Below are positions 8,703 through 17,394 of a stretch of 64,000 nt of DNA, piece by piece. The stretch is from Leptospira sp. WS4.C2. GTDB taxonomy: Bacteria; Spirochaetota; Leptospiria; Leptospirales; Leptospiraceae. Position 1 is the first letter of the stretch, and each line of letters opens with the position of its first letter. A program made the position numbers and the translations under genes. The stretch covers positions 682,001 through 746,000 of the forward strand of contig NZ_CP162139.1 in NCBI RefSeq assembly GCF_040833985.1. Direction: 5' to 3'. The notes under the pieces were generated by a model that worked only from the letters and a program-made list of their open reading frames with translations, searched no databases and was not told where the DNA came from.

Positions 8703-9083
8703 ATGGAAATGGATGAATCTTTGAATGTACTCGGCGGACCCCTGGCTCCCTGTTCCATTCAGCCGCTCACTGGTTTTTTCCGGGATGGTTGTTGTAATAC
8801 ATCTGATGATGACGTTGGTTCTCATACAGTTTGTGTTCTTGCCACAGAAGAATTTTTAGAATCCCAAAAACAAAGTGGCAATGACCTCATCACTCCTTGG
8901 CCACAGTACGCTTTCCCAGGTGTGAAACCAGGAGAACGTTGGTGTCTTTGTGCCTCTAGATGGTTAGAGGCCTACCGCAATGGGGCTCCTCCCAAGGTTT
9001 TTTTGGAGTCCACCCACAAACGAGCGTTAGAGATCATACCCTTGGAGTTACTCGAAAGGTTTGCCGCTGACGATTTTGGTTAG
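8703..9083 (+). CDS. DUF2237 family protein
   Basis: 126 residues matching the conserved bacterial family DUF2237: NVLGGPLAPCSIQPLTGFFR at the N terminus, RDGCCNT, then a HTVCVLATEEFL segment, PWPQYAFPGVKPGERWCLCA, and AYRNGAPPKVFLESTHKRAL at the C terminus. Five or more conserved cysteines hint at metal binding, but the family has no proven function. It is a free-standing gene behind a terminator; its stop overlaps the convergent gene by four bases. Confidence 0.85.
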   Translation: MEMDESLNVLGGPLAPCSIQPLTGFFRDGCCNTSDDDVGSHTVCVLATEEFLESQKQSGNDLITPWPQYAFPGVKPGERWCLCASRWLEAYRNGAPPKVFLESTHKRALEIIPLELLERFAADDFG

Positions 9084-10333
9084 TTAGTTTTTAGAGCATC
9101 CAAATAAGCTCTTGTGTGTTTGGATGTGTTACGTAAAAGCGATCCAAGTATATTATGGATTGGATGGTTTGGTTCATACAGAGTTTCGTATTTAGGAATT
9201 TCTAAATGTTCCAACTGTTCATCCATTGGTTCGCCGGCATCATAAGCTTCTTTGCAAACGTTACCTCGTAAAGCATCGATTCCTTGCCATCCAACCAGGT
9301 CGTTTGATGAAAATCCTGTGATGGAACTTGCCACTGAGTGGCCCCAGTTTTTTGTTTCAATCAAGTTTCGAATCAAGTAGTATTGGTACTCTTCGATCAA
9401 AGTATGCCTTCCTGAAACAAATCGAATCATATCATCTTTTGGGGATTGATATCCCACAATGGATACAAGTTGTACGCCAATTTGTTTGGCTGCACTGACT
9501 CTTGGTAATACCGAGGAATGATAAGGTTGCGTGAGGTCCTGGATGTAATGGAGTGCCCAACCAGCAAAACGGTATCCCCAATAAGGATGGCCTGTTCGGA
9601 ATGCTAAGTTTGAAAGTTCTGTAAATTGGTGGATACGGTATTCGGGATAGGTTCGTTTTAAAAAACCTGCAAGGGCAAATATGATTCCAGGTTCATAATA
9701 GAAACCCATGTGGAATGGTGCTTGTGAGGAAAATTCTACTGCTGGATTTCCAAACGGTTGGTTCCCAAATCCATAATTTTTTCCCACTTCACTTCCACTA
9801 TCTTCAAATAAATACAAATCTAAATCGTAGTCAGGTTCATCCGTTGCCGAAATCAAAACCTCATCAGCGCCAATCATTTGTCCCTCTTGTAGCGATAAAA
9901 AAGTTTCGTTTCCTAACTTTCCTTTGTCATTCAGTGTTGTGAGTTGGTTCAAAGGAAGTTTGGTTCCATTTCTTTTGGGGACTGCCTGGATGTACAACGC
10001 TGCTTTGTGGTTGGGATTGACCCGAAGTGCTTTATAAAAACTCACCACAAGGTCTGCATCTTTCGTCGTTTTGGAAAATTTGAGACTATCGTTTGTTGGT
10101 GTTAGATGAGGGAGGTGTTTTAGGGCCCATTCTTCGGAAATAGACAAACTATCTTGAATCGATGATTTTTCTTTTGCTAAAAAAGTTTTTAAAGATTCTA
10201 CTTTGACTTTCGCAGAGTTTTTACTCTTCCAATGATCCTTTAGGATTAGATAGGTAATTCCTGCATGGTTGTTCCAGGCAAATAGAGGCAGTGTTAAAGT
10301 TAGAATTACAATTGTTGTGATAAATTGTTTCAT
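9080..10333 (-). CDS. Secreted zinc phospholipase C / S1-P1 nuclease-like protein
   Basis: 417 residues from the ATG at 10333, chosen because it begins a good signal peptide and lies five bases after the upstream stop. Cleavage after Ala19 would leave Trp20 as the mature N terminus (WNNH). An N-terminal Trp that helps bind zinc is typical of this superfamily. HYIQDLTQPYH keeps the His-x3-Asp-x5-His spacing of the bacterial PLC zinc site, and RHTLIEE supplies the following His-x3-Glu. I infer a periplasmic or secreted phosphoesterase acting on phospholipid or nucleic acid. The insert between the N terminus and the core (~200 residues) is unassigned. It follows the SH3b gene in an operon. Confidence 0.65.
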   Translation of the reverse strand: MKQFITTIVILTLTLPLFAWNNHAGITYLILKDHWKSKNSAKVKVESLKTFLAKEKSSIQDSLSISEEWALKHLPHLTPTNDSLKFSKTTKDADLVVSFYKALRVNPNHKAALYIQAVPKRNGTKLPLNQLTTLNDKGKLGNETFLSLQEGQMIGADEVLISATDEPDYDLDLYLFEDSGSEVGKNYGFGNQPFGNPAVEFSSQAPFHMGFYYEPGIIFALAGFLKRTYPEYRIHQFTELSNLAFRTGHPYWGYRFAGWALHYIQDLTQPYHSSVLPRVSAAKQIGVQLVSIVGYQSPKDDMIRFVSGRHTLIEEYQYYLIRNLIETKNWGHSVASSITGFSSNDLVGWQGIDALRGNVCKEAYDAGEPMDEQLEHLEIPKYETLYEPNHPIHNILGSLLRNTSKHTRAYLDALKTN

Positions 10334-10338
10334 AGAGT

Positions 10339-11181
10339 TTATTGGTTTTCCTTTTTTTGGAAGATGGTTCCATTCCAAATATATTCTGATTTGTAGTATT
10401 CGTGGGAATTTGAGTCATCGATATCAAAACTATGGGTTAACTCTTGGATTGTATTTGGTTTTCCTTTCGTAACTTTTCGTTTGATTTTTTTATCTTCTGG
10501 TAATGTTTCGTTGGGAAACACCAACCAAGACTCAGCGCAGGATGGTGGATCACAAGACCCAGGATTCCACGAAAAATGCGAAACTAGTTTGGCATCTGGT
10601 GAAATAGTAATTAATTGTTCGTTCGTATATCCGTATTCAATTTCAGAAAAAACTAAGTATGTTAATCCGAATAGAAATTTAGGATTTGGTGAAAATTCGG
10701 ATGTTGGGTAGATTTTATGATCCCAACTTTCATTGCTAACGGGACCGACTTCCCATTTTGCTTGGGACAGAAGTTTGTTCCCTTGGATTAGTTTTAATTC
10801 TATTTTGCGAAGTTTGACACCCAAGTTTCTGCATAAGATCGTGTTTCCTTCCAAAGGAAAGGAATAATCAGCGACAAGGCCCCCCCAGATATAACCAGAT
10901 TCATTCTCTGATTGAACTTGGTACCAATATTCTTTTACTGAATCTTGTTCCATGATTTGGTTCGTTTTTGTAAGAATGGTGATGGTAGTCCCCATGGAGA
11001 GTGTTTTTTTGACTTTAGATTTTATATTGTCGGACTCTCTAAGGTTTACATTGTCACCAAAGATGCGATAGGTGGATCCAATAGTTTTTTCGTGAATGTA
11101 ATCATCCCAGTGGTTTTGGGCAAAGATGGGGAAAACAAATATAATAAGTAGGATGTAGAGTAAAAATTTGTAACCCGACAT
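10339..11181 (-). CDS. Exported SH3b-domain protein
   Basis: 280 residues from the ATG at 11181, which begins a signal peptide (MSGYKFLLYILLI, ending PIFAQ). An SH3b bacterial domain lies at about 45-115: NVNLRESDNIKSKVKKTLSM is the typical 'vNvRsgps..s.vig.l..G' start and YWYQVQSENESGYIWGGLV the typical end. The remaining ~160 residues are beta-rich and end with a Cys-containing segment. SH3b domains in exported proteins usually bind cell-wall peptides. It is first in a two-gene minus-strand unit with the phospholipase C-like gene. Confidence 0.7.
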   Translation of the reverse strand: MSGYKFLLYILLIIFVFPIFAQNHWDDYIHEKTIGSTYRIFGDNVNLRESDNIKSKVKKTLSMGTTITILTKTNQIMEQDSVKEYWYQVQSENESGYIWGGLVADYSFPLEGNTILCRNLGVKLRKIELKLIQGNKLLSQAKWEVGPVSNESWDHKIYPTSEFSPNPKFLFGLTYLVFSEIEYGYTNEQLITISPDAKLVSHFSWNPGSCDPPSCAESWLVFPNETLPEDKKIKRKVTKGKPNTIQELTHSFDIDDSNSHEYYKSEYIWNGTIFQKKENQ

Positions 11182-11301
11182 AGTGTAAAAAATAGGGAAC
11201 GTACTGTCATGAGTCGATCTCTTTTCCTGAGGAATGGTATTTTTCTCGAAACGATAAGTCGATACTAGTAGTGTAGGCTTTTTCCTCTCAAAGGTTGTTG
11301 G

Positions 11302-12168
11302 ATGATAATCGCACAAGTAATGAAACCGTATTCAATGGAACAAATACGAACGTTAGAAGAGAAAATGAATGCTTATGAAACTTGGGTTTTTGTGCTCATC
11401 CTGCTTGTTGCCGTACTTGTCCTAATTACTGTCATGCAAAGACTGACGATTGCTAAGTTAAAATCATTCGAAATATTCAAATCCAAAAACATTTTAAAAG
11501 AGGATACTACTCCAATAGTTCAAAACCAATTTAACTCCTCCAGTTTGACGATCGCCGACATTCATACCATTACCCAAACGCCAATCCACTCAGCAATGAC
11601 AGTGAATGGTAAGAATTTACCTGACCCTGGATTGGTTTTTAAGTATGTGGTTCCTTTAAAAGTAAATAAAATCATTACCATTGGCCAAAGGGAAGGGAGT
11701 GTGATCACACGATCTACCGAAGTGATTGATCATCACCTAACGATAGAATTGAATTCTGTTGATGTTTCTAATTTGGAAATTTTATCATACAGTTTGGAGT
11801 TTCGGAGAGAGGGTAAAGTTTTGGTACAGCTTCCTGGGAATAGAGACTTTCGGGAAATGGGAATGAAAGAAACTTTTTTTATTTCTAAAACTTTATCTTA
11901 TGATGACCAACCTTGTTTTGAATCGTTGGATACAAACCGTCCCTTACGTTTTCGATTGGGGAGTCGTCTGAATGCAAACGGAAAGTTCAAGGATGGATAT
12001 TTTGAATTTCATTTGTTCACTAAAGATGTGTTTGAAAAAACAGCTAACGGAAACAAACGAGTTGAAAAACACTTTTATTTGAAATTGTTTAAGATCTTTC
12101 CTGGATATGACACGGCGGAGCAAACGAAAGAGGGGCTTGTTCCGATGCTTGCGAAGTTTGGGGGGTAG
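11302..12168 (+). CDS. Membrane-anchored protein of unknown function
   Basis: 288 residues. One strongly hydrophobic segment at about 31-47 (WVFVLILLVAVLVLITV) anchors the protein; the remaining ~240 residues are probably cytoplasmic or periplasmic and beta-rich. A short charged helix precedes the anchor. No known domain is recognised; the C-terminal half (residues ~100-280) shows repeated strands such as HHLTIELNSVDVSN and KVLVQLPGNRDF that recall a PilZ-like barrel, but the PilZ RxxxR and DxSxxG motifs are absent. AAAGG eight bases ahead supports the ATG at 11302. It is divergent from the SH3b gene. Confidence 0.6.
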   Translation: MIIAQVMKPYSMEQIRTLEEKMNAYETWVFVLILLVAVLVLITVMQRLTIAKLKSFEIFKSKNILKEDTTPIVQNQFNSSSLTIADIHTITQTPIHSAMTVNGKNLPDPGLVFKYVVPLKVNKIITIGQREGSVITRSTEVIDHHLTIELNSVDVSNLEILSYSLEFRREGKVLVQLPGNRDFREMGMKETFFISKTLSYDDQPCFESLDTNRPLRFRLGSRLNANGKFKDGYFEFHLFTKDVFEKTANGNKRVEKHFYLKLFKIFPGYDTAEQTKEGLVPMLAKFGG

Positions 12169-12170
12169 GG

Positions 12171-12310
12171 GTGTGGATCTTATATCCCCGCCCTGATTTG
12201 GGTGGGGAACTAGACCCGCCACCCAATGTTTTCCTCTTACCACAAACTCATCCGTTTACAAATCCCTTTCTCAAAATCAAAAATTCTTTTTAAATAAGTT
12301 CACCTTTTTG
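12171..12310. repeat. Dispersed repeat, copy A
   Basis: About 140 bases that match copy B at 12981-13121 along their whole length. Shared blocks include TATATCCCCGCCCT, GGGTGGGGAACT, CTCTTACCACA, TTACAAATCCCTTTC and AAATAAGTTCACCTTTT. Copy A runs over the last codons of the HD-domain gene, whose C terminus QKGELI is encoded inside it. On the minus strand it can be read as a short peptide with the pattern VRGKxWxAGxVPHP, present in both copies, but I regard this as a repeat, not a gene. Confidence 0.8.
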
Positions 12311-12946
12311 TAAACTATGGATTTCTAACTTCACATTGTGGCGGCTTCGCATTTCATACTTGTCAAAGAAGAAATCTGTATGGAAGAGTCGAATGTTTTC
12401 AATAAAATGATTCAATACTTGGACTCTCCCCTTATTGTAGTCTTCGCGGGAGAAAATCGAATACTCTTTGCGAATGTTTTTCGCATAGTTGTAGTATCTA
12501 GATTCTTCCGTTCCGAGAATGGATATATCAATATCTAAAAAATAAGATGTATCTGGATGGCCCTCGTCACCTAATCTATGTGATTTGGTTGCTAGGATTT
12601 GTTCTACACAAGTCTCAATCCGTTCGGTCGCGATTTTTAATTCTGATAATCTTACTTTGGCAATCTTTGCACTCTCTTCTTCATTGGTTTTCGATGAGAC
12701 ATCGTAAATCAAATCATGATAATATAAGGCAAAGAGTGTGATCTCTGGATCTTGTAATACTTTAGATACCAAATCGTATTCTCCTAACATTTGGTAGAGG
12801 TGGTTTAGGTTGTGGTAGGTGCGGTGGGGTTCTGAGTAGTGTGATCGAATCTCTTCCCAAAGGGAATGAGCAAATGGGGAGTTTCTCTCAATGAATTTGG
12901 AAAGTAAGGATTCAAACCTGCTTTTACATACTTCTTGAATTTCCAT
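12290..12946 (-). CDS. HD-superfamily metal-dependent phosphohydrolase (COG4339-like)
   Basis: 218 residues matching the HD family COG4339. Conserved pieces are HRTYHNLNHLYQML near residue 40, FALYYHDLIYDVSS near 75 (the HD pair), NEEESAKIA, and YFLDIDISILG near 140. Such proteins have an HD metal site and presumably hydrolyse a phosphomono- or diester; no substrate is known. The gene is bracketed by copies A and B of the repeat. Its ATG sits exactly where the DUF2283 start sits relative to a DUF4258 tail in the neighbouring pair, so it appears to have been placed there by recombination. The GAGG ribosome-binding site is shared with that pair. Confidence 0.8.
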   Translation of the reverse strand: MEIQEVCKSRFESLLSKFIERNSPFAHSLWEEIRSHYSEPHRTYHNLNHLYQMLGEYDLVSKVLQDPEITLFALYYHDLIYDVSSKTNEEESAKIAKVRLSELKIATERIETCVEQILATKSHRLGDEGHPDTSYFLDIDISILGTEESRYYNYAKNIRKEYSIFSREDYNKGRVQVLNHFIENIRLFHTDFFFDKYEMRSRHNVKLEIHSLQKGELI

Positions 12947-12990
12947 AGTTTGAATCCTCGATCGGAAAAGGCAATTTGGATTGTGAATCT
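12947..12990 (-). pseudogene. Remnant of the 3' end of a DUF4258 gene
   Basis: Read on the minus strand this stretch encodes RFTIQIAFSDRGFK, matching the C terminus of the intact DUF4258 protein next door (GFTIHNAFFDRGFKP). DNA similarity to 13457-13502 is clear by eye, including GAGG and CGATCG. It has no start and no in-frame stop before the HD-domain gene. Confidence 0.65.
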
Positions 12991-13121
12991 ATATATCCCC
13001 GCCCTAGTTGGGTGGGGAACTGAACCCGCCTCCCAATACTTACCTCTTACCACACCTTCTCTCATCTTACAAATCCCTTTCCCAAAACCAAAATTTCTTT
13101 CTAAATAAGTTCACCTTTTCG
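12981..13121. repeat. Dispersed repeat, copy B
   Basis: Second copy of the ~140-base repeat, directly repeated with copy A at 12171-12310. On the minus strand its outer end encodes RKGELI followed by a stop, matching the C terminus of the HD-domain protein (QKGELI). The repeat therefore includes the tail of a lost second copy of that gene or a shared 3' flank. Confidence 0.8.
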
Positions 13122-13264
13122 CAAGATTTGAATCTAGAAAGAGTTTTGTTAGGAGAAGATAAGGTTTGATTAAAAGAAGGATCTCACTCAAACAACATCG
13201 TATGTATCCCAAGGCTGGTAAACGTCGCAGAGTTTTTGCTTAAAGAAAATAGTTACTTAGAAAT

Positions 13265-13459
13265 TTATCGTTTCTCCAATGCAAAGGCTGACAAATCAAC
13301 AAATTTGGAAGCATTTCCATGAATGTCGATACCGACAGGATTTCCTTTTTCATCTAAATCGATATTGATATCCTTCGAAACTTCTTTGGTTTCATAAGCG
13401 GACTTAGTGGCTAAATCTATATAGAGGGAATCTGTTTCTGAATAATAGGTAACTTTCAT
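13265..13459 (-). CDS. DUF2283 protein, probable antitoxin partner
   Basis: 64 residues. The sequence MKVTYYSETDSLYIDL and GNPVGIDIHGNASKF fit the short DUF2283 family (pattern 'YD.e.D.LYI', '...G..vGieIl.as'). Genes of this family are often coupled to DUF4258 genes as presumed toxin-antitoxin pairs. Here the start overlaps the stop of the DUF4258 gene as ATGA and GAGG precedes it. Function is inferred from the pairing only. Confidence 0.75.
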   Translation of the reverse strand: MKVTYYSETDSLYIDLATKSAYETKEVSKDINIDLDEKGNPVGIDIHGNASKFVDLSAFALEKR

Positions 13460-13686
13460 GGTTTGAAACCTCGATCGAAAAATGCATTGTGGATAGTAAA
13501 TCCATCTTCTAACATAATGACTCTAAGGTATTTTCCTACAGGGTCAATCCATTTCCAAAGTCGTATCCTTCCGTCTTCCTGAATTTTCTTGTATTCTGGA
13601 TAATAAAAAGTTTCCAATACCCATTCTAATTGGATTTCAGGACGTTTTCTTGAGACTTCATTCTGAAAGTAAGCAGTAAATTCCAC
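13456..13686 (-). CDS. DUF4258 protein, probable toxin of a TA-like pair
   Basis: 76 residues with the DUF4258 layout: an N-terminal helix ending in RKRPEIQLEWVLETFYYPEY, then GRIRLWKWIDPVGKYLRVIM and a C-terminal FTIHNAFFDRGFKP. The small alpha-beta fold resembles RelE/BrnT-type ribonuclease toxins, but no catalytic role has been shown. It is cotranscribed with the DUF2283 gene through a four-base overlap, toxin-like gene first. A degraded tail of the same gene lies at 12947-12990. Confidence 0.7.
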   Translation of the reverse strand: MEFTAYFQNEVSRKRPEIQLEWVLETFYYPEYKKIQEDGRIRLWKWIDPVGKYLRVIMLEDGFTIHNAFFDRGFKP

Positions 13687-13733
13687 TCACTTTTTAAGGT
13701 AGCTGATAAAGCCTTATGGTTCATAAATAAAAC

Positions 13734-13757
13734 AAAAAAGCCAAGGTTTCCCTTGGC
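13734..13757 (-). terminator. Intrinsic terminator downstream of the thiolase gene
   Basis: Stem GCCAAGG/CCTTGGC at 13740-13757 with a four-base loop. Read on the minus strand it is followed by six T residues (13739-13734). It ends the thiolase transcript about 50 bases past its stop. Confidence 0.9.
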
Positions 13758-13805
13758 TTTCCCATCGACCTTTCGATAAAAGCAAATTCGAATTTTAAAA
13801 TTCGA

Positions 13806-15125
13806 TTATGCTCTTTCTACAATCATTGATCCTGCGATCCCACCGTGTGCACAAGCAGTCACGAGCACCTTTTTCACGTCTTTGTTTTCTTCAAAGTCCA
13901 TGATAGCGTTGTGAAGGAGTCTCACACCAGTAGCACCAAACGGGTGTCCAATGGAGATCGATCCACCGTTCGGGTTGATTTTTTTCTCATCAAACTTCTT
14001 TTCCCAATCAAGACCAGTTCTGATTTTAATTTCTTCCAGAGCCGCTACTGCTGTTGCAGCAAATGCTTCGTGGATTTCGATGATGTCGATGTTTTCGATT
14101 TTATCACCTGTTTCTGCGAGAAGAGCCACAGTTGCTTCTGCTTGGCCAAGACCCATAAGGTTTGGATCTACACCGCGCATGTTAAAACCGTTTACATAAG
14201 CTTTCGCTACTAAACCTAATTTTTTAGCCGCATCTTCAGAAGCTACAATGATACCAGCCGCTCCATCAGAACGTGGGCTTGCATTGAAGATGGAAAGTGT
14301 AGGTCCATGAGATTTCTTTAAGTATTTGCTGTATTTTTCTTTGAACTGGTCAAATTTCATTTGAGGGTTGTCAAAGAGTAACATCGCGCGACCCATACGA
14401 GTTGGGTTTTTGACTAGACCTTCACGAAGAAGAACTGCTTCGTCAGCTTGTAACATGTTCCCTTCATCGTCTTTCACTTCCATAATATATGGTTTGTAAC
14501 GACCTTCTTGAGTGGCATCAAAGGCACGTTTGAAAGATTCGTAAGCAACTTTGTCTTGTGTTTCGCGTGGAAGTGCATAGTTTTGAGCGAGAATTTCTGC
14601 AGTCACTTGCATTCCAAAAGAAGTTTCGCCATCACCAAGTCCGTCTTCTAATGTATCACGAAGTTCTACACCTTCAGGAAGGTCATTCGGAAGAAGTTTG
14701 ACTAGAGCATCTAAACTGTTTGTTTTTTTGTTAAGGCGCGCATTTTTCACAACGAATGGCATAGAAGTTTGTGATTCTTCCCCAATCACGAGAAATACTT
14801 TTCCTTCGCCAAGCATGATGCGGCGAGTGGCTTCAGCAACTGCTTCCAAACCAGATACACAGTTGTTGGCAACAGTAAGGCAAGGAATTTCCATCGGAAG
14901 TCCGAGTAAGTTGGCAATCACACGTGCAGAGTTAGGTGCGTTAGAAAATCCTTCTCCAACGATCACACCGTCAATATCAGTAGGTTTCAAACCACTGCGT
15001 TTCATTACTTCTTCACCTACGATTTTTCCGAGGTGGTGGCCTGAGTACTGTGAGAGCGCCTTGCCAATTTGAGCAAAAGGAGTTCGTGCAGGTGCTGCGA
15101 GTACTATCTTTTGTGTTACTTTCAT
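13806..15125 (-). CDS. Thiolase family acetyl-CoA acyltransferase
   Basis: 439 residues, full thiolase length. Active-site residues are all visible: the nucleophile Cys89 in NNCVSGLEAV, the His in GHPFGATG near residue 385, and the second Cys in ACAHGG near 428. RTPFAQIGKALS at the N terminus is also typical. It catalyses thiolytic release of acetyl-CoA in beta-oxidation or the reverse condensation. At 439 residues it resembles the FadI/long-chain type more than the ~390-residue biosynthetic type. It stands alone, with a terminator downstream and ilvC end-on upstream with 51 bases between. Confidence 0.88.
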   Translation of the reverse strand: MKVTQKIVLAAPARTPFAQIGKALSQYSGHHLGKIVGEEVMKRSGLKPTDIDGVIVGEGFSNAPNSARVIANLLGLPMEIPCLTVANNCVSGLEAVAEATRRIMLGEGKVFLVIGEESQTSMPFVVKNARLNKKTNSLDALVKLLPNDLPEGVELRDTLEDGLGDGETSFGMQVTAEILAQNYALPRETQDKVAYESFKRAFDATQEGRYKPYIMEVKDDEGNMLQADEAVLLREGLVKNPTRMGRAMLLFDNPQMKFDQFKEKYSKYLKKSHGPTLSIFNASPRSDGAAGIIVASEDAAKKLGLVAKAYVNGFNMRGVDPNLMGLGQAEATVALLAETGDKIENIDIIEIHEAFAATAVAALEEIKIRTGLDWEKKFDEKKINPNGGSISIGHPFGATGVRLLHNAIMDFEENKDVKKVLVTACAHGGIAGSMIVERA

Positions 15126-15176
15126 ATAAAATCCCTTCTTCCTTTCTTTAGACTAAAACTGTAGTTACCTTAAAAA

Positions 15177-16220
<1,044 letters not shown>

Positions 16221-16244
16221 TCATTTTTAACTATTAGGAGGGAA

Positions 16245-16345
16245 ACAAGAACGAATTAGGGCGCCTTTCCTTGCTTGGTCCGGACTCCGCGTTCGCTTCG
16301 GTCCTTCGGACGGCTAACGCCTCCTCCCCATCAAGGGCGCATAAG
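16245..16345. other. GC-rich intergenic island with inverted repeats
   Basis: In the 280-base gap between ilvC and the next lipoprotein gene this stretch is far richer in G+C than its surroundings. It contains the palindrome GTCCGGAC (16278-16285), a small hairpin GTCC-TTC-GGAC (16301-16311) and an outer stem GCGTT/AACGC (16289-16293 with 16316-16320). It could be a structured RNA, a repeat remnant or an extragenic palindromic element. A related string GAGACATAAT follows at 16345. No convincing gene is seen. Confidence 0.4.
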
Positions 16346-16470
16346 AGACATAATTTACTTTCGATTCCTATCTCTCCTTTAGATCCCAGAAAAACCATTC
16401 GTATAGGTGTTATCCGCAAATGCGGAAACCCTCCATTGGAGAAAAACTTTTTCTCCCCTATACTTGGTGT

Positions 16471-16827
16471 ATGATGAACAGAATCAATTTTGAATCCGTA
16501 GAAAACTTAAACCGTCAAAGGCTCGTTAGGTTTTTTTGTTCCTTGATTTTTGTGACTGGGTTGGCGCTGCTCGGAGGGGGTTGTGTGACTCCCGATTTAG
16601 TCCACGACTCTTATTACGCAAGACACCCCAGTCAGAATGGTCACAACTACCGTGATTACCCTTATCCTTACCAAGGGTCTAGAGGAAGTTATGGAGTTCC
16701 TTACTACCATCAAGGCGGAGGGAACCAATTCCAAATCCCCAGATCCCACGGTGGTGGTCACAACCCCTTTCATGTACCAGCAGGTAGATACCACAATATG
16801 GGCAACCCTGGGAAATGGAGGTTATAG
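16471..16827 (+). CDS. Small Gly/His/Tyr-rich lipoprotein
   Basis: 118 residues from the ATG at 16471. An N-terminal hydrophobic segment (SLIFVTGLALLGGGCVTP) ends in a Cys that fits the loose spirochaetal lipobox, at about residue 37. The mature part is low-complexity, with HSYY, YPYPYQGSRGSYG and SHGGGHNPF segments rich in Gly, His, Tyr and Pro. Multiple His residues could bind metal. First of three small exported-protein genes in a row. An upstream in-frame ATG at 16420 is possible but would give an unusually long leader. Confidence 0.6.
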   Translation: MMNRINFESVENLNRQRLVRFFCSLIFVTGLALLGGGCVTPDLVHDSYYARHPSQNGHNYRDYPYPYQGSRGSYGVPYYHQGGGNQFQIPRSHGGGHNPFHVPAGRYHNMGNPGKWRL

Positions 16828-16830
16828 GCC

Positions 16831-17394
16831 TTGGATCATTTGAATCTTTACCAACTCTCTTCGGACTTATTTGCGCAATCCCGTACAATCTGTTCGAAGA
16901 GAACACCTTCTTGCTTGCCGCTTGTTTCTTCCTTCCGTTTTGTATTTTCCATAAGTTTTCTTCTATTCTCTACTTTTCTTTTGGTAGGATGTGCGAGCCT
17001 CCTGCCAAAAGAAAGGAGAGTGTATCCCAAGAATCCGTTAACTCTACCTGAAGGGATGGACATCCATCAGTGGATGGATTCAAAGAAGGAACAATACCAA
17101 GAAAGATTATGGTCGAGTCAAATCGGGCGGGATGAATATCGAATCACATATTTTCGAAAAGAACTCACCCACTTAGGTTCTTATATATCCTGCACCGCAT
17201 TGGCTAGAGATATTCATTTCCATCAGGTAGAACTTTACAATCTTATTTCCACTGTTAATTATGCAGACTATACCAGAAAATATATGAGAAAAGGTGGGGA
17301 CTTAGGTCCCATGAATGAAAAGGAAATGAAAGAGATTCTTCTTCCTTGTATGGAAGAATTTTTAGAACCAACCCAAGGAAAAATTCCTCAGTGA
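16831..17394 (+). CDS. Predicted lipoprotein of unknown function
   Basis: Up to 187 residues from a TTG three bases after the previous stop. No ATG or GTG precedes the signal region, so a TTG (here or near codon 29) must be used. The signal peptide FSISFLLFSTFLLVGCASLL ends in a lipobox Cys near residue 55. The mature part is helical and charged with two Cys (SYISCTALA, LLPCMEEF) that could form a disulphide. No family recognised. It overlaps the next gene as GTGA, so the three small genes look like one operon. Confidence 0.55.
   Translation: MDHLNLYQLSSDLFAQSRTICSKRTPSCLPLVSSFRFVFSISFLLFSTFLLVGCASLLPKERRVYPKNPLTLPEGMDIHQWMDSKKEQYQERLWSSQIGRDEYRITYFRKELTHLGSYISCTALARDIHFHQVELYNLISTVNYADYTRKYMRKGGDLGPMNEKEMKEILLPCMEEFLEPTQGKIPQ

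Noticed and set aside
11944..12243. Minus-strand 99-codon frame containing repeat copy A
   Set aside because: Mostly antisense to a better-supported gene; the shared peptide with copy B comes from DNA repeat similarity.
12805..13065. Minus-strand 86-codon frame across the repeat and the HD gene start
   Set aside because: It fuses repeat copy B, the DUF4258 remnant and out-of-frame HD sequence; no sign of selection as one protein.
16234..16474. Short frames on both strands in the GC-rich island
   Set aside because: They have no start signals or recognisable sequence and are better explained by high G+C in a structured element.
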